A DNA stretch of 30,870 nucleotides, from positions 1 to 30,870 of the forward strand of contig DVIM01000036.1 of assembly GCA_018711265.1 (NCBI GenBank), written 5' to 3'. This DNA comes from Spyradocola merdavium (lineage in GTDB: Bacteria > Bacillota > Clostridia > Christensenellales > UBA1750). The notes below the pieces were generated by a model. The model searched no databases, was not told where the DNA came from, and was given only the letters and a program-made list of their open reading frames with translations. Both the position numbers and the translations under genes were made by a program. Shown here piece after piece: positions 7,484 through 14,775 of the stretch (its first letter is position 1; every line of letters begins with the position of its first letter).

Positions 7484-8149
7484 TTACTTTGCGCGCTTGT
7501 CCACGCGCTTGGCAACAAGGTCAAAGACCACCTGGATGACCTGGACGATGACGATGATGAGGACCAGCGTCAGGAGCATGACGTCGTACTCGTAGCGGTG
7601 CATGCCGTAGCGCACCGCGATGTCGCCCAGGCCGCCGCCGCCCAGGGCCCCGGCCATGGCCGAATAGCCCACGAGCGTGATGACCGTCACCGCCGCGCCC
7701 CGGATGAGCGAGGGCACGGACTCGGGCAGCAGCACCTTCCAGACGATCTCAAAGGTCGTGGCGCCCATGGTGCGCGCGGCCTCGACCACGCCGCGGTCGA
7801 TCTCGCCCAGGGACTGCTCGACCATGCGGGCCACAAAGGGCGCCGCCGCCACGACCAGCGGCACGATGGTCGCCGTCGTTCCATAGGCGCGGCCGACGAT
7901 CAGGCGCGTCAGGGGCGTGATCACCAGCATCAGGATCACAAAGGGGATGGACCGGCCGATGTTGACGATCCAGCCCAGCACCGCGCTGACGCTCCGCATG
8001 GGGTGCAGGCCGTTCTTGTCCGTCACGATGAGCGCCACGCCCAGCGGCAGGCCGATGACATAGGCGAACAGCGCCGAGACGAAGACCATGGCCAGCGTCT
8101 CGCCCGTGCCCTCCAGGAGCATGGGCAGGTTTTCCGTCAAAACGTTCAT
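7484..8149 (-). CDS. metI: Methionine ABC transporter permease MetI
   Basis: This is the membrane permease of the MetNIQ importer, which transports as a homodimer. The 221-residue protein has about five hydrophobic segments and the EAA loop (EAARTMGATTFEIVWKVLLP, about residues 122-141) that docks on the ATPase. GYSAMAGALGGGGLGDIA near residues 162-179 is typical of MetI. The start codon lies 4 nt after the metN stop, and its ribosome binding site (GAGGA) is in the last metN codons, so translation is likely coupled. Confidence 0.95.
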   Translation of the reverse strand: MNVLTENLPMLLEGTGETLAMVFVSALFAYVIGLPLGVALIVTDKNGLHPMRSVSAVLGWIVNIGRSIPFVILMLVITPLTRLIVGRAYGTTATIVPLVVAAAPFVARMVEQSLGEIDRGVVEAARTMGATTFEIVWKVLLPESVPSLIRGAAVTVITLVGYSAMAGALGGGGLGDIAVRYGMHRYEYDVMLLTLVLIIVIVQVIQVVFDLVAKRVDKRAK

Positions 8150-8153
8150 CGCT

Positions 8154-8891
8154 TCATTCCTCCTTCATGCCCAGCAGCATCCGCGTGATCGGGGAGCTCG
8201 GGCGCGCCATGACGGATTCGACCGTCCCCTGCTCGACAAAGGCGCCCTGGTTGATGATGGCGACCTTGTTGCAGATGGCGTTGACCACGCCGATCTCGTG
8301 GGTGATGATGATGATGGTCAGGCCCATCTTCCGGTTGATGTCCTGCAAAAGCGACAGGATGCTCTTGGTCGTGAAGGAGTCCAGGGCGCTGGTCGGCTCG
8401 TCGCACAGCAGGATCTTGGGGTTGTTGGCCAGGGCCCGGGCGATGGCCACGCGCTGCTTCTGCCCGCCGGAAAGCTGCGCCGGGTAGGCGCGCGCCTTGT
8501 CCGCAAGACCCACGACGTTCAAAAGCTCCAGGGCGCGCGCCTCGCGCGCCTCCTTCTTCACGCCGTCCAGCTCCAGGGGGAAGCAGACGTTGCGCAGCAC
8601 GTTTCGCTGCATGAGCAGGTTATAGCCCTGGAAGATCACGCCCACGCTCTTGCGCAGGGCGGTCAGGTCCTTTCCCTGCAGGGTGGAGATGTCCACCCCG
8701 TCCACCTCGATGCGCCCCTGCGTCGGCGTCTCCAGCAGGGCGATGCAGCGCAGCAGCGTACTCTTGCCCGCGCCGCTCATGCCGATGATGCCGTAAATGT
8801 CGCCGTCGTCCACGTTCAGGTTGATGCCCGTAAGGGCCGTAACATCCGTCTCCCCGCGGAAGACCTTGGTCAGATTCGTCACCTGGATCAT
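8154..8891 (-). CDS. metN: Methionine ABC transporter ATPase MetN, short form
   Basis: This is the ATPase of the MetNIQ importer. The 245-residue product has Walker A GMSGAGKST (37-45), the Q-loop FQGYNLL, signature LSGGQKQR (140-147), Walker B ILLCDEPTSALD and switch His198 (THE). The protein ends soon after the ATPase fold (GMKEE). It therefore lacks the ~95-residue C-terminal ACT-like (NIL) domain through which methionine inhibits E. coli MetN (343 residues). The frame has a stop immediately before metI, so this is the natural end rather than a visible frameshift. The start at 8891 gives MIQVTNLTKVF and has AGGTG upstream; the longer frame from 8993 runs through the T-box terminator and is rejected. 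Confidence 0.93.
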   Translation of the reverse strand: MIQVTNLTKVFRGETDVTALTGINLNVDDGDIYGIIGMSGAGKSTLLRCIALLETPTQGRIEVDGVDISTLQGKDLTALRKSVGVIFQGYNLLMQRNVLRNVCFPLELDGVKKEAREARALELLNVVGLADKARAYPAQLSGGQKQRVAIARALANNPKILLCDEPTSALDSFTTKSILSLLQDINRKMGLTIIIITHEIGVVNAICNKVAIINQGAFVEQGTVESVMARPSSPITRMLLGMKEE

Positions 8892-8937
8892 GTCCACACC
8901 TCCGAATCGTTTCCGCGCCGTGCGCGCGGAGGGAAAG

Positions 8938-9237
8938 AAAAAAGGCGCCCGCCCCTTCAAAAGGGCGAGAGCCTTGCGCTTTCGCTGTACCACCTTTTTT
9001 CGCCCGCGCCTTGCGGCGCCGAGCCTTGCCGGGTACGGCGGAACCCCTTCCGCTTATACCCCGCCGCTGTAACGGGCGGCCCCGTCGCAGCCTGAGCGGT
9101 GCGCTTTCGGCTGCGCGACTCCAAGACCATGTTCATCCTCCCCGCCCGATCCGCTTTGCAGCTCCCGCGGACTCTCTGTGCGCGCAAGAAAAGGACTACT
9201 CTTCTTCTCCCAGTCGCTTTCCATGGGTATGAAATTG
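8938..9237 (-). ncRNA. T-box leader of metNIQ (Met specifier)
   Basis: On the minus strand the leader has a Stem I closed by GCGACT/AGTCGC (9217-9212 with 9120-9115). Its 5' specifier-loop strand contains AGAGTAG, and its 3' strand contains ATGAACATGG. The AGTA and GAA pieces look like the usual loop-E motif, and the ATG at 9130-9128, followed by G, is the likely Met specifier. CAGAGAG and GAGCTG occur in the distal part. The T-box element is GGTGGTACAGCG (8994-8983), one base off the common GGTGGTACCGCG. A terminator follows (stem within 8973-8944, then TTTTTT 8943-8938). Uncharged tRNA(Met) should therefore turn on methionine import. No SAM riboswitch was seen. This leader fills most of the gene-free stretch 8892-9372. 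Confidence 0.87.
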
Positions 9238-9242
9238 CCTAT

Positions 9243-9271
9243 ATTGTAGGGCCGGGCGCGCCGTTTGTCAA
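9243..9271 (-). promoter_or_regulatory. Promoter of the metNIQ T-box transcript
   Basis: TTGACA (9271-9266), a 17-bp spacer and TACAAT (9248-9243) on the minus strand. Transcription would begin near 9236 at the foot of Stem I. The gene on the other side (9373, plus) is divergent, and I see no clear promoter for it in 9272-9350. Confidence 0.82.
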
Positions 9272-9372
9272 CGGAGAACTTTGTTAACACTCCGTAAATT
9301 CGCCCCCCGCAAAAAAACCGCTGACAAACGCGCGCCGGCCCGTCTTCCCTTTTGTCAAGGAGGAATTGCACG

Positions 9373-10872
9373 ATGTACCTTTCTCTCCCCGAATACCGCC
9401 GCAGGCTTGCGGGCTGCTGGATCGGCAAAAACGTCGGCGGAACTCTGGGCATGCCCATGGAGTGGAACCGCCAGGAAAACGACGTGACATATTACACACA
9501 CGAAATGACGGGCGAGCCCCTGCCCAACGACGATCTGGACATCCAGATCCTGTGGCTGATCGCCCTGGAGGACCAGGGCCTCTCCCTGGACTGCAAGGTC
9601 CTCGGCCAATACTTCAACGAGCTGATGATCTTCACCCACGCCGAGTACGGCACGGCCAAGACCAACCTGCGCGCCGGCCTGCAGCCGCCCGTCAGCGGCA
9701 CGCACAACAACGACTTCAAGGACAGCTGCGGCTCCTTCATCCGCTCGGAGATCTGGGCCTGCCTGTTCCCCGGCCATCCGCAGCGCGCCGCGGAATACGC
9801 CTTCCAGGACGCGGTCGTGGACCACGGCAACGGCGAGGGCGTCTACGCGGAGGTGTTCGTCGCGGCGATGGAGTCCGCGGCCTTCTTTGAGACGGACGTG
9901 CGCAGGCTGGTGGAGATCGGCCTGAGCTACATTCCGTCCTCCTGCGCGGTGGCCCGCGCCGCGCGCCGCGCCATCGAGTGCGTGGAGGCCGGCATGGACC
10001 GGCGCGCCGCGCGCAAGGTCATGCTGGAGGAGTGGATCGGCCACATCGAGTGGCACTACATCTCCCCCGAGGACGAGGCCGCCGGCTACAAGGAGGGCAA
10101 GATGGGCTGGGACGTGCCCTCGAACCTCTTCATCGTGGTCTATTCGCTCCTCCGCTGCGCCGGAAACTTTGACGACTCGATTTTGACCGCCGTCAGCTTC
10201 GGCGAGGACACGGACTGCACCGCCGGCACCATCGCCGCGCTCTACGGCCTGATGCACGGCGTGGACTGCATCGACAAGAAGTGGATCGAGCCCATCGGCC
10301 GCGGGATCAAGACGATCTCCCTGGACCCCTTCCGCCTGGCCGGCCGCATCCCCGCCACCATCGACGAGATGAGCGCGCGCGTGGAGAAGCTCTTCCTCGC
10401 CGCAAGGGAGCAGTTCGACCTGGACATCCAGTTCGAGCCGGAGGGCGCGCGCCCCGCGCCGGACTTCACCGCGCCCCCCTACTTCCAGAACCTTTACCGC
10501 GAGATGGAGACGGTCAAGTACGCCTTCCCGTACATGAACGTGCGGCTGGACTACCTGGGCGAGCCCGTGCTCATGCCCGGCGTGCCCAAGAAGATCCGCT
10601 TCCTGCTCTCCAACAACTCGGCCTCCATCTCCAGCGACCGGGTGCTCGTCCACCTCTACGCGCAGGACGAGGTCCAGGTGCTGCCCTCCAAGGACGCGGC
10701 GGTCTTCCTCTCCATGGCGCACCTGGGCAGCGGCACCAAGGCGCTGGACTTCGAGATCCTCGTCGACTCCCTCACCCGGCCCGTCTACCGGTTCGTCGCG
10801 GAATTCACCTTCGAGGAAAACAAAAAGGGCATGACCCACGGGGAGCCTTTTCTTTGCGCGGCGCAGGATTGA
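9373..10872 (+). CDS. ADP-ribosylglycohydrolase family protein
   Basis: This 499-residue protein belongs to the DraG/ARH superfamily, which uses a two-metal site to cleave ADP-ribose or other N/O-glycosyl bonds. The N-terminal helical domain carries two acidic metal-binding motifs: NDDLD at 52-56 and FGEDTDCTAG around 276-285 (Asp279, Asp281). A C-terminal beta-rich domain follows from about residue 385 and includes YLGEPVLMPGVPKKIRF. Many gut relatives of this size sit beside carbohydrate genes, so the substrate need not be ADP-ribosyl-protein; it is not known here. The start at 9373 is set by AAGGAGG 9 nt upstream; the ATG at 9352 lies before that site. A degenerate paralogue is at 16360-17913. 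Confidence 0.88.
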   Translation: MYLSLPEYRRRLAGCWIGKNVGGTLGMPMEWNRQENDVTYYTHEMTGEPLPNDDLDIQILWLIALEDQGLSLDCKVLGQYFNELMIFTHAEYGTAKTNLRAGLQPPVSGTHNNDFKDSCGSFIRSEIWACLFPGHPQRAAEYAFQDAVVDHGNGEGVYAEVFVAAMESAAFFETDVRRLVEIGLSYIPSSCAVARAARRAIECVEAGMDRRAARKVMLEEWIGHIEWHYISPEDEAAGYKEGKMGWDVPSNLFIVVYSLLRCAGNFDDSILTAVSFGEDTDCTAGTIAALYGLMHGVDCIDKKWIEPIGRGIKTISLDPFRLAGRIPATIDEMSARVEKLFLAAREQFDLDIQFEPEGARPAPDFTAPPYFQNLYREMETVKYAFPYMNVRLDYLGEPVLMPGVPKKIRFLLSNNSASISSDRVLVHLYAQDEVQVLPSKDAAVFLSMAHLGSGTKALDFEILVDSLTRPVYRFVAEFTFEENKKGMTHGEPFLCAAQD

Positions 10873-10897
10873 CGCCCTTTCTGCGCTTTGCTATACT
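10869..10897 (+). promoter_or_regulatory. Promoter of the first GNAT gene, overlapping the upstream stop codon
   Basis: TTGACG (10869-10874), 17 bp, then TATACT (10892-10897). The -35 element contains the TGA stop codon of the preceding gene. It lies 85 bp upstream of the acetyltransferase start. Confidence 0.65.
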
Positions 10898-10981
10898 GGG
10901 GGTACAGTCTTTGTCCACATGCCCGAGCGGGCCGGGGGAGCGTCCCCTGTGCGCGCCCGGTCCTTTGAGGAGGAGCGGACC

Positions 10982-11599
10982 ATGGAAACTCGCTATACCT
11001 ACCGGCTGGAGACCCCGGCGGACTGGGCGGCCGCCGAGGCGCTGACGCGGGAGGCCTTCTGGAACGTCTACAAGCCCGGCTGCGACGAGCACTACATCCT
11101 CCACATCATGCGCGGCAAGCCCGCCGTGGCGCAGGAGCTGAACTACGTCTGCACAGAGGGCGCGGCGGTGCGCGGGCACATCTTCTACACCCACACGGCC
11201 GTCGTGACCGACCAGGGGGACGCGCTCCCCGTGCTCTCCTTCGGCCCGATCAGCGTCGATCCCGCGCGCCAGGGCCAGGGCATCGGCTCGCACCTGATCC
11301 GGATGACGCTGCGCCAGGCCGCCGAGGCAGGGCATGCCGGCGTCGTGATCACCGGAAACCCCGCCTACTATTCCCGCTTCGGCTTCCGGCCCGCGTCGGA
11401 TTTCGGCATCGTCGACCAGGACGGCGCCTCCTATCCGGAGCTGATGGCCCTGGAGCTGGGGCCGCAGCGCCTCGCCGACATCCGCGGCCGCCACCACTTC
11501 TGCCCGGAGTTTTCGGACATCGATCCTGTGGCTTTGGAGCGCTTTGACAAAGCCTTCCCGCCCAAGGAGCGCCTGCGGCTCCCGGGCCAGCTCTTTTGA
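10982..11599 (+). CDS. GNAT family N-acetyltransferase (YhbS-like)
   Basis: The 205-residue protein has the GNAT fold. The acetyl-CoA binding strand-turn is FGPISVDPARQGQGIGSHLI (about residues 84-103), and VVITGNPAYYSRFGF (about 122-136) is typical of the YhbS/COG3153 group. These enzymes acetylate small molecules or proteins; the substrate is unknown. The N-terminus (about 1-35) reads YRLETPADWAAAEALTREAF, a normal GNAT start. GAGGAGG lies 8 nt upstream of the ATG at 10982. It has its own promoter and is followed by a hairpin at 11616-11641 before the next acetyltransferase. Confidence 0.9.
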   Translation: METRYTYRLETPADWAAAEALTREAFWNVYKPGCDEHYILHIMRGKPAVAQELNYVCTEGAAVRGHIFYTHTAVVTDQGDALPVLSFGPISVDPARQGQGIGSHLIRMTLRQAAEAGHAGVVITGNPAYYSRFGFRPASDFGIVDQDGASYPELMALELGPQRLADIRGRHHFCPEFSDIDPVALERFDKAFPPKERLRLPGQLF

Positions 11600-11615
11600 T
11601 CCCTTTGGACAACTT

Positions 11616-11641
11616 GGGCGCCGGCAGCTCTGCCGGCGCCC
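11616..11641 (+). terminator. GC-rich hairpin between the two GNAT genes
   Basis: A perfect 11-bp stem (11616-11626 with 11631-11641) with a 4-nt loop, followed only by CTCTTT. The weak T tract suggests partial termination or processing rather than a full stop, so the downstream GNAT gene may be read through at a lower level. Confidence 0.55.
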
Positions 11642-11670
11642 CTCTTTGCGACGTTGGAGGTGTTCTCTTC

Positions 11671-12108
11671 ATGCCGATCATCCGCCGCGCCGAAACGCGC
11701 GATCTGCCCGCGCTCGCCGCGCTGGCCGCCAAGCTCTTTTCCGGGGAGGAGGCGGAGCATTTTGCGGAGTTTTCCCAGCTCCTCCCCTGCGCGGACGCGG
11801 CCCTCTTCCTCTGCGAGGAGGGCGGCGCGCCCGCGGGCTTTGCGCAGGCGCAGCTCCGGCGCGACTACGTCGAGGGTTCTTCCACCAGCCCGGTGGGCTA
11901 TCTCGAGGGCGTCTATGTCGAGCCCGATTTCCGCCGCCGCGGCTTTGCGCAGGCGCTGCTGCGCGCGTGCGAGGCCTGGGCGCGAGAGAGGGGCTGCGCA
12001 GAGTTCGCCAGCGACTGCGAGCTCGAAAACGAGGCGAGCGCCGCGTTCCACGCCCGCATGGGCTTTGCGGAGGTGAACCGCATCCGCTGCTTCCTCAAGC
12101 CTCTGTGA
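11671..12108 (+). CDS. AAC(6')-I-like aminoglycoside acetyltransferase candidate
   Basis: This is a 145-residue GNAT protein. It resembles chromosomal AAC(6')-I aminoglycoside acetyltransferases along most of its length. The pattern GFAQAQLRRDYVEG-SSPV-like, YLEGVYVEPDFRRRGFA (77-93), EFASDCELEN (111-120) and FHARMGFAEVNRIRCFLK (126-143) follows the same order as those enzymes (GFAdAsiRhDYVnG, FLEGIfV.P.fRqrGvA, mASDt..EN, H.alGFeEteRv..y.K). It would acetylate the 6'-amino group of kanamycin-type drugs if active; similarity alone does not prove resistance. TTGGAGG precedes the ATG. The last 14 bp overlap the convergent nitrilase gene. Confidence 0.8.
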   Translation: MPIIRRAETRDLPALAALAAKLFSGEEAEHFAEFSQLLPCADAALFLCEEGGAPAGFAQAQLRRDYVEGSSTSPVGYLEGVYVEPDFRRRGFAQALLRACEAWARERGCAEFASDCELENEASAAFHARMGFAEVNRIRCFLKPL

Positions 12109-12925
12109 GCGCGCGCCGGCGGCGCTCCACCTCCGCGCTGAGCGCAGTGCCGCAGGGCGCCTCGCCCCGCAGCGGCACGTCCAGCACGCGCAGGCACTCC
12201 GCGTCCTCGCCATAGGGCAGGGTCGCGCCGCTGACGCCGTCCGGGAAGAGGGCGATGGAGCTGCCGATGCAGGACCACCCCGCCCAAGCGCCCGCGGGAA
12301 CCGCGCCCACGTTGCTCACCCCGACGGTCGGGACCTGATAGAGCTTGGCCAGGCGCGCATAGGGCCCGTACCACTCCGCGCCGTAGTAGGCGCGGGCGCA
12401 ATCCGGCGGCACGGCCCAGGCGCAGGGCGAGAGCACGATCTGCGCGCCCATGCGGCAGAGCGACTCCGCCAGCACCAGCGAGGACGACGAATTGTCCGCG
12501 CAGATCGTCACGCCCAGCGCTCCGAACCGCGTCTGCGCGACGCCGAGCCGGTCGCCGACGCAGTAGCACGGGCCTTCCACCTCCGTCAGCAGGTTGATCT
12601 TGCGGTGCAGGAGCAGGAGCTCGCCCCGCTCGTCCAGGAGCACGGCGGCGTTGTAGACCTTGTCCCCGCACCGCTCGGTGAGCCCGGCGCAGACGAGGAT
12701 GCCGGCCCGGCGCGCGGCGTCGGCCAGCGCCTGGCTGCGCGGCCCCGGGATGGGCTCCGCAAGGCGCGCGGCATCCGGATTCGCCCAGCCCAGGTCGAGC
12801 GTCTCGGGCAGGAGCGCGAGGTCCGCGCCCTGCTCCGCGGCGCGCTGGATGTACGCCTGCGCGCGGGCGAGGTTGCCGTCCGCATCCCCGTAGACCACGC
12901 GCATCTGACACATTGCGATCTTCAT
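12095..12925 (-). CDS. Carbon-nitrogen hydrolase (nitrilase family)
   Basis: The 276-residue enzyme has the nitrilase-superfamily fold and its Glu-Lys-Cys triad: Glu41 (LLPETLDLG), Lys109 (HRKINLL) and Cys142 (VTICADNSSS). These enzymes hydrolyse amides, nitriles or carbamoyl compounds. The residues after the catalytic Cys (ADNSSSS) differ from the common C-D-x-R-F form, so substrate class is unclear. The N-terminus MKIAMCQMRVVYGDADGNL is a typical start, with GAGGGGG upstream of the ATG. It is divergent from the thioesterase (88 bp between starts, no clear promoter seen) and overlaps the GNAT gene tail-to-tail by 14 bp. Confidence 0.9.
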   Translation of the reverse strand: MKIAMCQMRVVYGDADGNLARAQAYIQRAAEQGADLALLPETLDLGWANPDAARLAEPIPGPRSQALADAARRAGILVCAGLTERCGDKVYNAAVLLDERGELLLLHRKINLLTEVEGPCYCVGDRLGVAQTRFGALGVTICADNSSSSLVLAESLCRMGAQIVLSPCAWAVPPDCARAYYGAEWYGPYARLAKLYQVPTVGVSNVGAVPAGAWAGWSCIGSSIALFPDGVSGATLPYGEDAECLRVLDVPLRGEAPCGTALSAEVERRRRALTEA

Positions 12926-13013
12926 ATTTGTTTCCCCCTCGTTGGATTTTTTTGGGATGGAAAACGGCGCCGCCGCATGCCGCAATCCGTCCCGATGCAA
13001 AAGAAAGGCTGGA

Positions 13014-13760
13014 ATGCACATGTACCACGAACGCTTTGCCATCTCCTCCCACGACGTCGACCCTGCCGGCACGCTGCAGCCCGCGCACCTGCTGCGCATC
13101 ATGCAGGAAACGGCCAACCACCAGATGCGCGACGAGCGCCCCTCCTACATGGAGCTGTTCGACATGGGCAAGGCGTTCCTGCTCAGCCGCATGGCCGTGG
13201 AGGTCTACGCGCCGCTGCACCAGTACGAGGCGGTCGACTCCTACACCTGGCCGGCGGCCGGCCGCGGCGCGACGCACTACCGGTGCAGCTGCATCCAGCG
13301 CGGCGGGGAGGTCGTCGCGCGCGGGTTCGGCCACTGGGCGCTGGTGGACACGCAGACCCGCCGCCTGCTGCGCGTGGGCGAAGTGCCCCTGCACTACAGC
13401 GACGGCCCGCTGGTGGAGCTGCCGGGCGTCCGCTTCCAGATGCCGGAGGCCCTTTCGGAGGTCGGCCGCCACGTCGTGCTCTACCACGAGATCGACGTCA
13501 ACCGCCATCTCAACAACACGCGCTACATGGACCTGCTCGTGGACTTCCTGCCGGAGCGCGAGAGCCACTGGGTGACCGGCTTTTCGCTGCACTTCCTGAG
13601 CGAGGCGCCGCTTGGCGAGGAGCTGACGGTCTTCTGCAGCGGCGCGCAGCCGGAGGAGGGCGGCGGCCTGCGCCGGTTCTTCCGCACCGTGCGCCGGGAC
13701 GGCCGCGTGAACCTGGAGGCTGCCGTCCGCCTTACGCCCCGAGACCCTGCGGCCAAGTGA
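13014..13760 (+). CDS. Acyl-ACP thioesterase
   Basis: This enzyme hydrolyses acyl-acyl carrier protein and releases free fatty acid. The 248-residue product is a double hotdog protein like bacterial and plant Fat thioesterases. The first hotdog (about 5-125) begins YHERFAISSHDVDPAGTL; the second (about 150-245) carries EIDVNRHLNNTRYMD with Asp161, Asn163 and His165 in the family's active-site motif. Two starts are possible: 13014 (AAAGG 5 nt upstream) and 13020 (11 nt); I keep the first. It is divergent from the nitrilase gene and ends at a 32-bp palindrome shared with the convergent dehydrogenase gene. Confidence 0.9.
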   Translation: MHMYHERFAISSHDVDPAGTLQPAHLLRIMQETANHQMRDERPSYMELFDMGKAFLLSRMAVEVYAPLHQYEAVDSYTWPAAGRGATHYRCSCIQRGGEVVARGFGHWALVDTQTRRLLRVGEVPLHYSDGPLVELPGVRFQMPEALSEVGRHVVLYHEIDVNRHLNNTRYMDLLVDFLPERESHWVTGFSLHFLSEAPLGEELTVFCSGAQPEEGGGLRRFFRTVRRDGRVNLEAAVRLTPRDPAAK

Positions 13761-13775
13761 GCGGCCAAACGATCC

Positions 13776-13817
13776 GCGCCCCGCGAAGGCATGCCTTCGC
13801 GGGGCGCGCTGTCTTTT
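13776..13817 (+). terminator. 32-bp perfect palindrome with T tract (shared terminator)
   Basis: Bases 13776-13807 are a perfect 16+16 palindrome centred on GGCATGCC, followed on the plus strand by GCTGTC and five T residues (13813-13817). It ends the thioesterase transcript. On the minus strand the dehydrogenase transcript (ending 13826) can form the same stem but gets only a short T run. Confidence 0.8.
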
Positions 13818-13825
13818 TCCAGGGC

Positions 13826-14686
13826 TTACTTGCGCAGGACCTGGATCAGGGCCTGGGTGCCCTCGTCCCCGCCGCCGGCCGCCGCAAGCTCGTCGTACTT
13901 GTCGCGCACGAGCTTGAGCACGTCCAGGGGCAGGTCGCGGTCCTTGGCCTCCTCCAGGGCGATGTTCATGTCCTTGATGAAGTGCTTGACGTAGAATCCC
14001 GGGGCGTAATTGCCGTCGATGATCTTCTGGCCGTTGTTGGTCAGCTGCCAGGAGCCGGCCGCGCCCGTGGAGATCGCGTCGAACATCTCCTGGGGCTTGA
14101 GGCCGCAGGCCTCGGCATAGGCGATGGCCTCGCACACGGCCGCGATGCAGCCGGAGATGGCGATCTGGTTGGCCATCTTGGTGTGCTGGCCGCAGCCCGC
14201 GCCGCCCATGTAGCGGATGTTGGTGCCCATGGCCGCAAAGACCTCCTGCATCCGGTCAAAGGCCTCGCGGTCGCCGCCGACCATGATGGCCAGCGTGCCC
14301 TTCTGCGCGCCGACGTCCCCGCCGGACACAGGCGCATCCAGCGCGGTCATGCCCTTTTCCTTTGCCGCGGCGTAAATGCGCTCGGAAAGGCGGGGGCTGG
14401 TCGTGGTCATGTCGATGAGCACGGTGCCGGGGGCGGCGCTGTCCAGGATGCCGCCGGGCGCAAAGTAGACCTCCTCGACGTCCTTGGGATAGCCGACGAT
14501 GGTGATGACCACGTCCTGGTCCTTGGCGCACGCGCCCGCGCTCTCGCACCACTTGGCGCCCGCGGCGACGACGCCGGCGGCCTTCTCCTTCGTGCGGTTG
14601 TAGACGCTCAGCTCGTGGCCCTTTTTCATGAGGTTCTGCACCATGGGCGCGCCCATGACGCCCACGCCGATAAAGCCGATCTTCAT
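13826..14686 (-). CDS. NAD(P)-dependent beta-hydroxyacid dehydrogenase (3-hydroxyisobutyrate dehydrogenase/GarR family)
   Basis: The 286-residue enzyme belongs to the family of 3-hydroxyisobutyrate dehydrogenase and tartronate semialdehyde (2-hydroxy-3-oxopropionate) reductase. The Rossmann motif is GFIGVGVMGAPM (4-15), the substrate motif DAPVSGGDVGAQ (117-128), and the catalytic Lys is 170 (GQHTKMANQ). GarR-type tartronate semialdehyde reductase fits an acid-sugar context, since an enolase-superfamily dehydratase is 5.4 kb away on the same strand, but sequence alone does not fix the substrate. GAGGAGG precedes the ATG. It has its own promoter with a cre-like operator, so it is probably regulated separately from the esterase gene upstream. 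Confidence 0.9.
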   Translation of the reverse strand: MKIGFIGVGVMGAPMVQNLMKKGHELSVYNRTKEKAAGVVAAGAKWCESAGACAKDQDVVITIVGYPKDVEEVYFAPGGILDSAAPGTVLIDMTTTSPRLSERIYAAAKEKGMTALDAPVSGGDVGAQKGTLAIMVGGDREAFDRMQEVFAAMGTNIRYMGGAGCGQHTKMANQIAISGCIAAVCEAIAYAEACGLKPQEMFDAISTGAAGSWQLTNNGQKIIDGNYAPGFYVKHFIKDMNIALEEAKDRDLPLDVLKLVRDKYDELAAAGGGDEGTQALIQVLRK

Positions 14687-14717
14687 TTTTTCTTGCCCTC
14701 CTCGTTCTGTATACATG

Positions 14718-14731
14718 CGAAACCGCTTTCA
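14718..14731 (-). promoter_or_regulatory. cre-like / LacI-family operator
   Basis: On the minus strand TGAAAGCGGTTTCG matches the cre consensus TGWAANCGNTNWCA at all but the last position. It lies just downstream of the -10 element of the dehydrogenase promoter, where a bound CcpA or LacI-type repressor would block transcription. Confidence 0.55.
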
Positions 14732-14759
14732 TTATACCGCAGTCCGCAGCCCGGCGCAA
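14731..14759 (-). promoter_or_regulatory. Promoter of the beta-hydroxyacid dehydrogenase gene
   Basis: TTGCGC (14759-14754), 17 bp, then a perfect TATAAT (14736-14731) on the minus strand, 16 bp after the stop of the esterase gene. Confidence 0.75.
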
Positions 14760-14775
14760 GCCGTCCGCCCGCGGC

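Noticed and set aside
8892..9240. SAM riboswitch upstream of metN
   Set aside because: The leader has T-box features (GGTGGTAC core, AGAGTAG specifier loop, terminator), and no SAM-I core was seen.
9355..10839. Minus-strand open frame of 494 codons
   Set aside because: Antisense to the ADP-ribosylglycohydrolase gene, which has a strong ribosome binding site and catalytic motifs.
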